Of a DNA stretch of 64,000 bases, positions 10,019-22,012 are shown one piece after another. Within the stretch, counting starts at the first letter, position 1. Each line of letters starts with the position of its first letter. Position numbers and translations under genes: made by a program. The stretch spans positions 62,001 to 126,000 of the forward strand of contig NC_054689.1 of NCBI RefSeq assembly GCF_011074885.1, read 5' to 3'. Below the pieces are notes generated by a model that saw nothing but the letters and a program-made list of their open reading frames with translations, did not search any database and had not been told where the DNA came from. Source of the stretch: Brettanomyces bruxellensis. Its lineage: Eukaryota; Ascomycota; Pichiomycetes; Pichiales; Pichiaceae.

Positions 10019-12151
10019 TTAATCGGTATCTAATTCCATCACATCATCCCCGTTATCATTATCATTATCAACTCCAGAAGGATCACTAGCAACAAAGCTT
10101 ATATTGTCAATGCTCTCTCTAATGAATTGTGAATCATTTTTGCTGTCCTTTGGGGTACTGAAGTTAGAAGGCCGCCTTTTCACGTATTGTTCTTTTGTTT
10201 TATTTTCAAGAACGCTACCGGTATTTTCATCTATAAATTTAGAATTTCTCAATTTCAAATTGATTTCCAATGCTTTGTTTAGCAATTCAGTAGCAATTGC
10301 ATCGGTTGAATTTATGGCTAATGCAGAGTGCAAAAGACCAATTGAGTGTGAGACATGTCCCAGCTTCAAGTATATTAATCCCATTGATGAATAAACGTCA
10401 GATTCACCTTTAGACATGTGTAAAACTTCATTGAAATGTGTAATTGCCAAACGATACCTTTTCTCGCGACGGTAAACATGGCCAAGATTGCAATGAATCG
10501 AGCACCATGCTTTTGCACCTGAATCGAGGTTTTGAGATGATAAAAGTGCCTTCTGAAGAAAAACCTCAGCTTTGTTAAGATCACCCTCGTTATAGTACAA
10601 AACGCCCAGCTCATTGAGAAGGAGGGGATCTAATGAACAAATTCCCAAAGATAAATTAAGATATTCCTGTGCTAACGTAATATTTTTCATTTGTAAGTAT
10701 TGCATACCCAAGAATAATGTTGGAAGATGACTTCCTGGAAATAATCTGGAAGCAGTGGCATAAGCACTTATTGCCTGTTCATGCTCCCCTTCGACGGCAA
10801 ATGTATGTGCGAACCCGATCCATGCTGGACCAAAGCTTGGATTTAAAATAGACGCCCTAGAAAAAAATTGTCTGGCTTCATTGACTTTTCCAATGGAAAA
10901 ATAATATGTACCTATGGCAAGCCATGTGATATAACTGTTAGGATAGTTTTCGGCGAGTTTATGTGCTGCTAAGAAGAGTTCATTCTTTCCACCGGTTTCA
11001 TATAGGCAACTTAAATAATTTGGAAAAACTTGCAAATTTAGATCCCCTTTAGATAGAATCTTCCGACACAATTCAAGGCAATCCTGAAAACGGCATTGAA
11101 CATAGAGCAAGTCTGTTCTAGCAAGCATGAGATCAACATTTTCCTCCAAATTGTACTCATCTTTAAGTCTCTGCTCAGCATTTTCAAATTTGTGCACGTT
11201 TCCGTATTTGCTCAGCAAGGTTGTATAGAGCAACTTAACCAAGTCGGCATTATTATCGGCATCCTCGAAATCTAGGTGGGATACCAAATTTAATTCTTCA
11301 TCAGGAGTAAGCATTGAATTACTTATTAATTCATGAAAGGCTTCAAAGCATTTAACATCAACCTCAACAGCTTCTTTATAACTTTCTTTTGCCTTCTCAA
11401 AATTATTCTGCCTTGCGTAGATAACACCTCGAAGATAGCACAGCGAGGCTTCCAATTTAATTCCTCCATCTGTATTTTTAACGTGATGATCCTTTTTAAA
11501 TGGATTGGATTCTCCCACGACATCCAATGCTTCATCATATTTTTCTAGTTTCAAGAGACACAATCCAGAAAGATAGCGACAACTCACTGATTCTTCGAAC
11601 TGCGAACCAGATAAAAGATTTCTCGCCATTTGATAGTCGCCCTTAGAGTAATAAACCTGAGCTAACCAAAAGGCATCGTTGGGGTCATTTGTCATTGTGA
11701 GAACTTTATCACCAATATAGACTGCCGTTGCATAATGATGTTGAAGTAAGGCGTCATGACGCCATAATCTTAATTTATCTGCTTGTGTCAATGGTATATC
11801 CTCATGATCAGTATTATCTGTCACCAACCCTGTGCTGTCATGATCCTTCACAAAGGATGAAAGCTCGTCTTGCTTTACCTGATCAGAATCATTTGCTATT
11901 GCTGTTGCATGCTTTATAGCACCTTCTACATCTAAGTTATCAGAGGTAGCCGAATAGCTTCCTTTAGCTTTTTGTAAGGAACTGCCATTCACAATATGCT
12001 GTGAATTTGGAGATGAGAATATTCTATGTGACCCCGAAAAAATTCGCCGCCTGTTACCCAGTGGAGGAGGGGTCTTGAAATAATCTCGGGATCTCCTTGT
12101 TACCAAAGGGGATATAGTCAATGTTGAGTTGTTCGGACTATTTTGGGCCAT
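10019..12151 (-). CDS. CDC16: Anaphase-promoting complex TPR subunit Cdc16
   Basis: A 710-aa tetratricopeptide protein. After a disordered N-terminus of about 125 residues that includes DYFKTPPPLGNRRR, TPR units run from about residue 130 to 620. They include the Cdc16/APC6 stretch LFPGSHLPTLFLGMQYLQ followed by a unit with LAQEYL and LLNELGVLYYNEGDLNKA. The C-terminal 90 residues are disordered and acidic. Cdc16 is a scaffold of the TPR lobe of the anaphase-promoting complex, the nuclear ubiquitin ligase that destroys securin and cyclins. S. cerevisiae Cdc16 is 840 aa; the difference fits a shorter disordered N-terminus. MAK11 and SPT23 nearby repeat a neighbourhood known in S. cerevisiae. 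Cdc27 and Cdc23 have different TPR signatures and are less likely. Confidence 0.9.
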   Translation of the reverse strand: MAQNSPNNSTLTISPLVTRRSRDYFKTPPPLGNRRRIFSGSHRIFSSPNSQHIVNGSSLQKAKGSYSATSDNLDVEGAIKHATAIANDSDQVKQDELSSFVKDHDSTGLVTDNTDHEDIPLTQADKLRLWRHDALLQHHYATAVYIGDKVLTMTNDPNDAFWLAQVYYSKGDYQMARNLLSGSQFEESVSCRYLSGLCLLKLEKYDEALDVVGESNPFKKDHHVKNTDGGIKLEASLCYLRGVIYARQNNFEKAKESYKEAVEVDVKCFEAFHELISNSMLTPDEELNLVSHLDFEDADNNADLVKLLYTTLLSKYGNVHKFENAEQRLKDEYNLEENVDLMLARTDLLYVQCRFQDCLELCRKILSKGDLNLQVFPNYLSCLYETGGKNELFLAAHKLAENYPNSYITWLAIGTYYFSIGKVNEARQFFSRASILNPSFGPAWIGFAHTFAVEGEHEQAISAYATASRLFPGSHLPTLFLGMQYLQMKNITLAQEYLNLSLGICSLDPLLLNELGVLYYNEGDLNKAEVFLQKALLSSQNLDSGAKAWCSIHCNLGHVYRREKRYRLAITHFNEVLHMSKGESDVYSSMGLIYLKLGHVSHSIGLLHSALAINSTDAIATELLNKALEINLKLRNSKFIDENTGSVLENKTKEQYVKRRPSNFSTPKDSKNDSQFIRESIDNISFVASDPSGVDNDNDNGDDVMELDTD

Positions 12152-13210
12152 GACAAAAGTAATGTGCGCTTTATTACACGAAGAAAACGAATTGCCTAAT
12201 CTAAAATTTCAAATTGTTGAACTTACCACGTTTGAGCGGAGCAAATTCATTGAATTAGGCTGTAACTGATTAAACTGAAGAATTGATGGGCACCATAAAA
12301 GCGCAAGTGATTCAGATATGGAGTAAAAAATAAATATATGGAGGTAAATAAAAACAAAAATGTGCATCTATAGACGCGCCGATAGACGCTTTTGTTCGGG
12401 TTTCTCGGTTAGTTGTTTTGATACATTCAAGAAGCTGGCAAAGAAATGAAGCTAGCAACACAAAATTTAGTTAAAGTGTTGATAGGATGTGCTTTAAAAT
12501 TATAGGCATGTACTTATAGATAAATCCTTAAACGATCGCAGTTGCAATGCACATGAATATTACTTTTTGATGGATCGTTAGGTGAAGGAAAACTTTTGTG
12601 CGAAAACATGAAGAGACTAATTTCCCACTCGAAAAATCTTTTTTTTTTAATTTTTCACCAGATACATGTTCCCTGCTAGTTCTAAATCAAGTATGCAGTA
12701 AATTCAGCCTCATGAAAATGTCAATAATAATTTAGTACAGGGTTCTTACACTTCAGGGCCTCTAGCTTATGTTTTTATCTGAATATCGGAAGGCTTTGAG
12801 TAAGCTCTAAAATGTTGGTTGAAACTAGCAGGTAGATTCTAAAGAGCATGTTTTCGTTAAACAATTCGAAGAATGAAATGACTATTCGAAAAGAAATATT
12901 TCGGACACCTGTGACTGCAAACATTTTCAAGATAGTAAGTTGTGCCAGGCAATATAGAAATAATGAGTAGTAAATGTAAGAGAAATGTATAAATGAAAAC
13001 AGGCGGAACATACATAATAGGTAAATGGTATGGGGACTCTCATTCTACAAATAAGTGATGTCCCCTATTTAATTATAGTAACCTTCTCTACAGGATATTA
13101 TTGGCAAAGGTTAGATTCTAGATGGCCATAAGAAATTTTTTTTTTAAAGATGTTTAACTTCCCTATTAAGAATCCTCAGGATTGAGTCTATGTAAAGCTC
13201 GGGAAAAATA

Positions 13211-13217
13211 TGAGTCA
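13211..13217 (+). promoter_or_regulatory. Gcn4-type binding site upstream of LYS1
   Basis: TGAGTCA, the exact palindromic Gcn4/AP-1 consensus, is 283 bp before the LYS1 ATG, with a half-match TGAGTCT at 13183-13189. Yeast LYS genes are known targets of general amino-acid control by Gcn4, so the site is well placed. Function is inferred. Confidence 0.5.
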
Positions 13218-13372
13218 ACGGCAATAAGAGGCAAGTGGAGACAATGTAATGCCACGGCCCAGATAAGCGTGAATGAGCGAAACAAAGGGAAATTTATTTT
13301 GGAGGGGCAACATGTTTTTCAACTTTTTCGGCCTCTTGCCCAATCCACTTTTTTTTTCATCTTACAAATGGA

Positions 13373-13380
13373 TATATAAA
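13373..13380 (+). promoter_or_regulatory. TATA box of LYS1
   Basis: TATATAAA lies 120 bp before the ATG, downstream of the Gcn4-type site, giving an ordinary regulated-promoter layout. Confidence 0.55.
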
Positions 13381-13487
13381 TAGGGGAAAAAATCTTCGAA
13401 GTTAAATTATAAGTCTTAGGCACTTCTACGAATATTTTATTGGCTATACCTGGTGTACTTCTTATTTCCATTTTATAATACATTTAG

Positions 13488-14621
<1,134 letters not shown>

Positions 14622-14816
14622 TATATATCCTGTTTACTCGGTTGGCCTGCGGGCTATGGCCAAAATCTTAAATCACGTATTGTGCTTTTATTTTGTTTAC
14701 TTATGTAGATTCTCTCTCTTTCATCATCAGTCTAATATACATATATACTGTTATGTCTAAATATTATTTCTTATTAGTGTGGAAATTTTCTATACTTTGC
14801 CCCTGTTGCACACATT

Positions 14817-16091
14817 TTATTTTTCTATCTGGACTTTCATAAGCCTTCTCTTTTCTCTTTTTCTCTGTTTCCTGGCCTTTCTCTTTCTTTTCTTCACAAG
14901 TTCATCAAGTTCCTTCTTCTCTTCTTCAGATTCCTCGTCTGTTTTATCTTTCATGTCATTTGAAACAGCCTCTGCCTTCTCCAAAGTAGATTGCATAGTA
15001 TCCGCCTTCTCGATATATTCAGGAAGGGTGCAGACAACATTCAGTCGCTCACTTGTTGCATAAACGGCAACTTGATCCCGTTTTTGCATATCCCAAATGA
15101 CTATCTTTCCATCTGATGAAATTGAAACAAGGTAAGTCAACACCTTACCAGACTCAATGTCCTTCTCCTGGTAGATTGAGAAACCTTTCACTCTTGTTGC
15201 ATGACCCTGAAGTTTAAACTCAGGCTCCCCAATATTAGAAACCAGCGAATCTTCATCGTCCTCGGATTCGAGTGCCGAAAGGCTTTCTGGATCAAACGGA
15301 TAGAAACCGATTGAACCGTCACTCATTCCAACAACCAAATATTGATGCTGATCAATAACAAGAAAGTCGATACACATCAATGTTTTCTTAAAAGTAAATA
15401 TATGGAATACTTTCGCTTCTCTTGTTTTATAAAGTAGTAAACGTGTCGAGAGACCAACCACAAAATAATCACCACCAGTTTTTTTGTCGAATTTGCAGAA
15501 GTATGGTAGTTGCCCTAGGGTAATTTTACCACGAAGTTTTAAGGTAGATGCTTTATGTGCCGTCATTAAATTCCAAAGCTTGATCGTCCTATCATTACTA
15601 ACTGAAATGGCCACTCTACCAGATGGATGAATATTGATGTCATTAATAGCCGCTTTATGCCCTTTAAGGGTTCCAAACTGCTCCCAATCCTTGACTCTCC
15701 ACAACAAAATTGTTCCATCCTCAGAAGCAGACAAAAGCCACTTTCCCATCTTGTGACTTAAATACTCGGTGTTATCATCCTTCAAACGATTGGACTCATC
15801 TGAGAAAACCAACTTTGTGATTGACCCCTGCTGCTTCAACAAAGTACCTAGCTCTTTCCTTTTCTGCATATCATATAAACAGATGTGTTCATCATTTGCA
15901 CCTGACACGAGATATCTCCGACAAACATCCAAAGCCCTGATCGACATGTTATGTGCCTGGAAGTGAAATATTGGTTGAAAGTGTGCTTCTCTGACGTCTT
16001 TCTCATCCTTTTTAACTGGAATACTTACCGAGAGACAAAGAAGGGTATGTTCATATGAACCCACAACGATTCTAAATTGAACTTGACTCAT
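14817..16091 (-). CDS. MAK11: Mak11-like WD40 ribosome-assembly protein
   Basis: A 424-aa WD40 protein of the Mak11/PAK1IP1 family. It begins MSQVQFRIVVGSYEH, the typical opening strand; the frame is open two codons further but with TTG, so the ATG at 16091 is used. WD motifs include HNMSIRALDVCRRYLVSGAND, then LLSASEDGTILLWRVKDW and VSNDRTIKLWNL. A charged linker follows, and the C-terminus is strongly basic (KKRKRKARKQRKREKRR), as in nucleolar factors. In yeast Mak11 acts in 60S subunit assembly with Rlp24 in the nucleolus and is needed to maintain the M1 killer virus. It shares a divergent upstream region with the RRM gene and sits near CDC16 and SPT23, as in S. cerevisiae. Confidence 0.9.
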   Translation of the reverse strand: MSQVQFRIVVGSYEHTLLCLSVSIPVKKDEKDVREAHFQPIFHFQAHNMSIRALDVCRRYLVSGANDEHICLYDMQKRKELGTLLKQQGSITKLVFSDESNRLKDDNTEYLSHKMGKWLLSASEDGTILLWRVKDWEQFGTLKGHKAAINDINIHPSGRVAISVSNDRTIKLWNLMTAHKASTLKLRGKITLGQLPYFCKFDKKTGGDYFVVGLSTRLLLYKTREAKVFHIFTFKKTLMCIDFLVIDQHQYLVVGMSDGSIGFYPFDPESLSALESEDDEDSLVSNIGEPEFKLQGHATRVKGFSIYQEKDIESGKVLTYLVSISSDGKIVIWDMQKRDQVAVYATSERLNVVCTLPEYIEKADTMQSTLEKAEAVSNDMKDKTDEESEEEKKELDELVKKRKRKARKQRKREKRRLMKVQIEK

Positions 16092-16554
16092 CTTCAAAGT
16101 TCTTTGTTTGCTGATACTTTAACAACAGAAGAACGTTCGACTTTGGAATTGACGGTTTGATAACACCAAGAGAATTTTAATCAGTGAAAAATTGCAGAAT
16201 TTAGCGAACAATCGAAAAGTAGGTGAGTAGATTGGGTATTCCCTCCGCGCAGCTAAGAAAAAAAAATTATATTAATGCCTCATAAATTTTTCCGCCCACT
16301 CTTCCCCATTCTATCTGCACTTTCCTTCATTTCTATTGTGCATTAATTATCTTACTAGTGGAAACATATTCGTTCACAAACAATCACAATTTTGACAGCT
16401 TAATTCTGATCACAATTGGAAGCTAGCATAGTTTAGGGGTTAAATGTGTGGCAGATATCTATGTTATAAATAATTGCATTAGTATAAAATCTTGCACAAG
16501 CACTTTTTTTTACATTGCATTGTTAGGGTTATTTTAGGATTCAGACAGCAAACG
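16092..16554. other. Divergent promoter region, MAK11 / RRM gene
   Basis: A 463-bp AT-rich region with an A8 run near 16260 and a T8 run near 16505. No TATA box or factor site stands out. It serves two RNA-related genes. Confidence 0.45.
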
Positions 16555-17496
16555 ATGGATTACAAAGATAATTACAGGCCGGAACCACGAGCTACATTAT
16601 ATGTGACAGGATTCGAGCGGGGAACCTCAGCAAGAACTGTTGCATCTGCTTTTGAAGGGTATGTTATTTGAATTTTTTGTAATGTAAGCTTTTCTCCTTC
16701 TTTGTACTAACAGAACATATTGATTTTCAACCATCTTTCTTTTAGTTACGGACCTTTGGCACAAGTAAGCGTTCTTCCTCCGAGAAGATACGATAACGAA
16801 CCTTATGGATTTGTTGCATTCGAGAATAGCTCAGATATGGAGAAAGTCTTGGATGATATCAAAGATGGAAGGCCAATAGTTGCGGATTTTGCACTGGATA
16901 AGGACAAGGGGCTAATCTGTGAGAGAGCTAGAAGTACACCAGCCCCAAGAAGAAGAAAAAGATGGGCTCCTCCACCAGATCGGGAATTACCTAGGTGGTA
17001 TGATGATAGGCGTGAATATGATGATAGAAACCTCGAAAGAAGAGACTACCGGAATGGTGGATATGGTCGAGAGAGATATGATGATCGTAAAAATTGGGGA
17101 GGTAGGGAACGTGAATATGGTGAGGAGAGTCAATATGAAGAAGATCGTGGCTTCAGAAGAAATGAGAGAGATGAGAGAGTTGTTGGAGATGTTGGAGATG
17201 GCCGTAATGAAAGAAGTAGTAGAGACTATCCATTCGATGACGGTCATTCCGATCGGGATTACAATGATAGAAGAGGTTCTCAGCCGTATGGGAAATCAAA
17301 AGAAAATGGGGAGGATGGTCATGATACAGAAATAAATGATGGAGAAGTTCATGATAACAAAACGGATGATAGGAAAGAACCCCAAAGTACTTCGGTAGGG
17401 GATAGTGACACAAATGAGGAGAAATCACTTCAGAGCGATGACAAAGAAGCAACGGGGGAAAAGGTTCAGCAAAAAATTAGAGAAAGTTCGGATTGA
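16555..17496 (+). CDS. RRM protein with Arg/Asp/Gly-rich tail, one intron
   Basis: Coding sequence is joined from 16555-16658 and 16746-17496, giving 284 aa. Exon 1 encodes the start of an RRM with RNP2 as LYVTGF. Exon 2 continues the same codon (GG|T) into YGPLAQVSVLPPRRYDNEP and RNP1 as YGFVAFEN. Only the spliced product has a complete RRM (about residues 14-85), which supports the exon structure. The remaining 190 residues are rich in Arg, Asp, Gly and Tyr (RRDYRNGGYGRERYDD), like SR-type splicing factors or hnRNPs, and end in an acidic Glu/Asp/Ser tail. It probably binds RNA in the nucleus and may act in splicing or mRNP assembly. I cannot name an orthologue; S. pombe Srp1-like proteins are one candidate family. 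Confidence 0.85.
16659..16745 (+). other. Spliceosomal intron in the RRM gene
   Basis: An 87-nt intron: donor GTATGT at 16659, perfect branch point TACTAAC at 16705-16711, acceptor TTTTAG ending at 16745. The AG at 16712-16713 is too close to the branch point to be used. Splicing preserves the RRM reading frame across a phase-2 codon. Confidence 0.92.
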
Positions 17497-18367
17497 TATG
17501 GCCTCTGCGACAGAATTGTAAGGAAAATAAAACTATAAATTACATCCGTACATTAGTTAACTTTTTTTTTACGTTGTTTATTGTAATAAAAATCTTGTTG
17601 ATCGCACGGCTGAATATCCCCAACAAAAATATAAGAAGTACCGCGAGAATAAGGCTGAAGATGAGCAGAGGATAGACGTAAAGTATCTTATGCAAATGTG
17701 GAATATACTAGAATCTGCATGTACAATCTGATAGTACTTAAGTGGATAGCGGTCGTGACAAATTTGATACGTAAATGAGTATTTTAACACATGAGTTAAA
17801 GCACTCTCTCTAGCCGGAAAACTCGCCTTCTAACAATCAACCGGAAGAATTTTTTTTTCATATTGTTATTAAGCGTGGAATGAAATCCTCCTAAAGAGTG
17901 TGACGAGGAAGGGGGGGAAAAAAAAGGTGAAAATTGTAGCTGATTTTCTTTGACCACCTGTATCACTTTTCGTTCTTTAGCCATTGCTTTCAGGTTCTTC
18001 CATATAATCTTTAAGTTAGTAATCTGGTTGAACTGTCATATATTTGATTTTATCATTTAATTGAAATATACAAACATTCTCACTTCTTTTGACAGAAACA
18101 GTGGAGTTTTAACATCAATCAGTCCATACTTTCAGTCAAGGGAAATAAAGTGATAAAATTTGACACCAATACATTACTGATAGCAGCTGAAAGTCGATTA
18201 TCATATTAAGTCACTGATTCAGAAGATTGCTTTGGCGAGTTTATATACAGTGTTACGCACTTGGCATATTTATCCAGTCATCACACCACAATTAAAGGCA
18301 AATTTCGTTATACTCATCGCGTATTTTTTCCCCCTTTTCTGATCACATCGACTACTTATTAATATAA
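17497..18367. other. Intergenic, RRM gene 3' end and SPT23 promoter
   Basis: An 871-bp AT-rich region with a G7A8 run near 17910-17926 and pyrimidine-rich sequence before the SPT23 start. The minus-strand ATG frame at 17796-17984 (62 codons) has no recognisable domain. No other feature was seen. Confidence 0.45.
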
Positions 18368-21300
18368 ATGATTTCAATATCTACATCTACAAGCCTGTCC
18401 CCGCAGGCAAATAAAAAGAAAGAGACCGATAACGAGGATAAGGAGAATGAAATTAGCAGTATGAAGAATCAGAATGTGTACCATGACGAGCTTTTGGATG
18501 AATTTTTGGATACGCAGATGTATGACGATCCTGCTCAGCTAACAAATGAGATTCTACGGGTTGACATGCCAAAATTGGGAGTAAATTTTGGATTAAATTC
18601 ACAGAGCCCTCAGGGTAAAGCTTTATTTACTCCAAAACAACAAGTAGATCAACAACAGGGGTTTTTCTCAGTCGATCCTTTCAAACAACATTCACAAATA
18701 AGTACCCCATCAAGTTTTAATCCTATGCATGCAATCATAACAGCAACAGAGCAAAACGGAGAATTGCAGCGATACCAGGAAGCCAAAAATGAGCTCATGA
18801 AGCTTAAATTTGGTGAACAAACAGATGATGATGACGACAGTATGGAATGTGGAGAAAGCGTCGTGAGTGATTCCTCGTTTAAAGGTATTCCTGAATCATC
18901 TGAAATGTGCCGAAGTCCTGTTCCTGCCGAATACTTAACTGTGCAAGGTTCGGAACTTCCTTACCAGCTGCAAGTTGTTGATTTACCATCCTATTCACGT
19001 GTGGAGACACAAATCAAATTAAAGCTTTCTATTTCTCCTGCTCCATCCCAGTATCTACTGCATTTTCCTCGTGATACAATTGCGAAACCGAAATTGACCT
19101 TGAAGGATTCGGAAATCCCTGAATCCATTCGCCCCCACATGCTTTTTTTGGATTCGTTTGTGGTTGGTTCAGAGGCCACGGAGAATATGACAAACATGCA
19201 GAGTTTCAATGTTTGTAGGAAGTGTATGAGGCGTGAACTGAAGCGGGCATCTCGTCGTAAGTCCAACTCTGATAAGTCATGTGGATGGTCTCTAGATACT
19301 ATGAAGCGTGCAATTATCTTTAATTGCAAGGAAGTTGTATCATTTCCGCAACCGTCTGCTGATCCAGAAGGAATGGCGCAGAGAAACATGGAGGTGTTTT
19401 CTCGAGTTGTTTGCTACTGCAGGCATCATCAGGAACCAAAAGGTTTCAGGCTATTCTTTGTGCTCAAGGATCACACTGGTAAAGTTCTTGGAAAGACTCT
19501 GTCGAGTATGATCATGATTATGGATCGCAAGAAGTCGGTGAAGGCGGGAAGTCGTGGTGCTCTTTCATCTAAGGCCTCTCCAGGAATTGGAACAAGTGCA
19601 GATGATTCCAAAACCTCTGTGTCTGCTTTATCCGAGAACTCGAGCGATTATTTAAGTACAGGAGCTGCTGTTTCTGCCCGAAGTCTGGACCCATCTTTTT
19701 CATTCAGATCCGGAACCGCTGCACCACCGTCCTTTGCTGGTGTTGGTAGTAAGGCCAGATCTGCGAAAAGACAAAAAAGATCATGGTCGTCAAATGACCA
19801 TTCTTCACTTACATACTTCGATGGTGTTTCGCAGCCTCAAAGATCGGCAAATGGTGGATCTGTGTCATCGACAGCCAGCGTTAAGAAGGAGGCTATATCG
19901 CCCTTGAGTTCAGACACTCTATCACCTCAGAACAATATGTATATGTCGTCTGCAACTAGTGTGTTTTCGACCACTCCAGAAAAAAAGAGTTTTTCCGGTG
20001 CGTCGTCCACATCTCATGGATTGACAACGCAACAGGCTGCAAGAACTCAACAGATAGGTTCTCAGCAAGCGGCAGCTATGCGAACATCATTGTCGAATAC
20101 CTCGTCATCTTTATCGGCATTACTACCTTCTATTCAGAGGATAATCCCGGCTCAGGGTCCAATCCGAGGAGGTGTTGAAGTTACCCTTCTAGGAACTAAT
20201 TTCAGGCCTGGGATGGGTGTAAAGTTTGGTGCAAATCTATCTCTTGCAACTCACTGCTGGTCTGACTCCACTCTCGTGACGTACTTGCCACCGGCTGCAC
20301 AAGCTGGTCCTGTTCTAGTTACAATTCAAGATCCTGCAACTGGTGAAATGGTTGTCTCAAATCCAACCTCACATCAGATCTTTACATACACAGATGATTC
20401 GGACAGGCAGCTGATTGAGCTGGCTTTGCAAATTGTTGGATTGAAGATGAATGGTCGCCTTGAAGATGCTGAAAATATTGCAAAGAGAATTATCGGAAGC
20501 AGCCACGATGGAGGATTGGGAGGTAGTGTTTCTGGAAGTATGAGCGGTATCAATGATTCTGATATGGATCAGACCCCTATTGGAAACTCTGCCAGGTCAT
20601 CTTGGCTGACTGAGGCTTCAAATAGGATTAAGCAGTTCTCCAAGGGCTCTAGTTTGGACCAACAGGACATCATAGTTAGGTTTTTATCCCTACTCGACTT
20701 ACCAAATTCCCCTGTTGTGTCTCCAAACTGGGCTATTTGTACCTTAGAGGGACAAACCATCCTCCACCTGGCTTGCCTTAAAGGCTACTTCAAGCTTGGA
20801 CGCTATCTTATTGAGCACGGTGCAAAGATTGATCCTCGTGATGCAAACAACCTCACACCGCTTCATTATGCATTTATATATGGAAACAGGGATCTTATTG
20901 CTCTTTTAACGAGGTGTAAGGCCTCTACGTCTCAATTCATTGCGGAAGGTGTGGCTCTTAAGGATATTTCCGATCCGAATGTTTTAGATCTATTAGATTC
21001 TGCTACCAGTGGCACACTTGCGAGGGAAGAGTCTATCGACTCGCTATACTCCTTAGCTAATGAATCGAATTCACGTCTATTTCGGGAATCTGGTTCTGTC
21101 CGTGCAGTGGCATCTGGTACAAGAACACGTCGGGATGTCAAATTCTTTGCATCTGATTCTGAAATAGAGGCTGATTCTGAGGATAATACTGATTACAGCA
21201 TATCTGAAATGAGTACGGAGGCTAACAACGTTTCAGATAATGGAGCCAACACGAATGAATCGGTTGCGGGTGTATTATCGTCATCTTCATCTTCTGAAAA

Positions 21301-22012
21301 ACCTATAAATGTGTCTTCTGAACCTTCCAAGAAGCATGGAAAGAATATTGGATTGCAATTCTGGATGGCAATGAGAGGTGCACTTAATTTGGGTGTTGAA
21401 GACGCTCAACATCAGGATGATCAACAGCCTCATGTTCAAAGCGTCAGTGATGATACAGCAACCATGACTGTGGTGGATGAAACCCTTACCCTCGTGGACG
21501 AAAGGAAGACTGACAACACAACAATTGTTGAGGACGCACCAGATGATGAAATTCTTCCATCATATGACGATTTGTTCCCTAACGGTGGAAACTGGAGGTC
21601 CTTCATCAACTTTGGAGGAAAAGAACGCAAGGGATTAGTTACAACATCAACTTCAGAGAATGAGAGCGATCCTCAAAGTCGTGAGGAAGAGGTTGAGGAG
21701 GCCATCATATCTCTTAAGTCAAAGCAGAGATTGAACTCAGACAAGAGATTGATGTTTTTCTGGCTCCCATTTATGCTTGTTCTTCTGTGTATCGTCGTGG
21801 GCAGCCGCTTGAATATTGTCTCTCTTAACAGGTTTCCGGCCGCTTCCAAGGTTGTTGAGGGTGCTCGAGACTTTATTGGATCTATTATGCTTGGAAAAGA
21901 TCGCTTTACCGATCTATTAAATGAAAATTGGAGTTTTGGGCGTGAAAGAGTAAACAAAGTTTTTAATGATATGAATGACGCTATGATGACCGCTGTTGGT
22001 GGTGCAAGGTGA
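18368..22012 (+). CDS. SPT23: Spt23/Mga2-type membrane-anchored transcription activator
   Basis: A 1214-aa protein with the layout of Spt23/Mga2. It has an acidic N-terminus, a conserved region at about residues 190-390 including ELPYQLQVVDLPSYSRVETQ and a Cys-rich CRKCMRRELKRASRR patch, an IPT/TIG domain at about 590-675 (IQRIIPAQGPIRGGVEVTLL), ankyrin repeats at about 790-860 (GQTILHLACLKGYFKLGRYL), an LPSY motif at 1063-1066, and one C-terminal membrane segment near 1130-1148. In S. cerevisiae such factors sit in the ER as 120-kDa precursors, are ubiquitinated by Rsp5 (which binds an LPKY motif) when membranes become too saturated, and are cut by the proteasome to release a fragment that activates the OLE1 desaturase. 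The LPSY motif is at the matching place. Position next to MAK11 and CDC16 favours SPT23 over MGA2, but this yeast may have only one copy. Confidence 0.92.
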   Translation: MISISTSTSLSPQANKKKETDNEDKENEISSMKNQNVYHDELLDEFLDTQMYDDPAQLTNEILRVDMPKLGVNFGLNSQSPQGKALFTPKQQVDQQQGFFSVDPFKQHSQISTPSSFNPMHAIITATEQNGELQRYQEAKNELMKLKFGEQTDDDDDSMECGESVVSDSSFKGIPESSEMCRSPVPAEYLTVQGSELPYQLQVVDLPSYSRVETQIKLKLSISPAPSQYLLHFPRDTIAKPKLTLKDSEIPESIRPHMLFLDSFVVGSEATENMTNMQSFNVCRKCMRRELKRASRRKSNSDKSCGWSLDTMKRAIIFNCKEVVSFPQPSADPEGMAQRNMEVFSRVVCYCRHHQEPKGFRLFFVLKDHTGKVLGKTLSSMIMIMDRKKSVKAGSRGALSSKASPGIGTSADDSKTSVSALSENSSDYLSTGAAVSARSLDPSFSFRSGTAAPPSFAGVGSKARSAKRQKRSWSSNDHSSLTYFDGVSQPQRSANGGSVSSTASVKKEAISPLSSDTLSPQNNMYMSSATSVFSTTPEKKSFSGASSTSHGLTTQQAARTQQIGSQQAAAMRTSLSNTSSSLSALLPSIQRIIPAQGPIRGGVEVTLLGTNFRPGMGVKFGANLSLATHCWSDSTLVTYLPPAAQAGPVLVTIQDPATGEMVVSNPTSHQIFTYTDDSDRQLIELALQIVGLKMNGRLEDAENIAKRIIGSSHDGGLGGSVSGSMSGINDSDMDQTPIGNSARSSWLTEASNRIKQFSKGSSLDQQDIIVRFLSLLDLPNSPVVSPNWAICTLEGQTILHLACLKGYFKLGRYLIEHGAKIDPRDANNLTPLHYAFIYGNRDLIALLTRCKASTSQFIAEGVALKDISDPNVLDLLDSATSGTLAREESIDSLYSLANESNSRLFRESGSVRAVASGTRTRRDVKFFASDSEIEADSEDNTDYSISEMSTEANNVSDNGANTNESVAGVLSSSSSSEKPINVSSEPSKKHGKNIGLQFWMAMRGALNLGVEDAQHQDDQQPHVQSVSDDTATMTVVDETLTLVDERKTDNTTIVEDAPDDEILPSYDDLFPNGGNWRSFINFGGKERKGLVTTSTSENESDPQSREEEVEEAIISLKSKQRLNSDKRLMFFWLPFMLVLLCIVVGSRLNIVSLNRFPAASKVVEGARDFIGSIMLGKDRFTDLLNENWSFGRERVNKVFNDMNDAMMTAVGGAR

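Noticed and set aside
17796..17984. Minus-strand ATG frame of 62 codons before SPT23
   Set aside because: No domain, low-complexity Ser/Phe content, and it covers a G7A8 run; a chance frame is the simplest reading.
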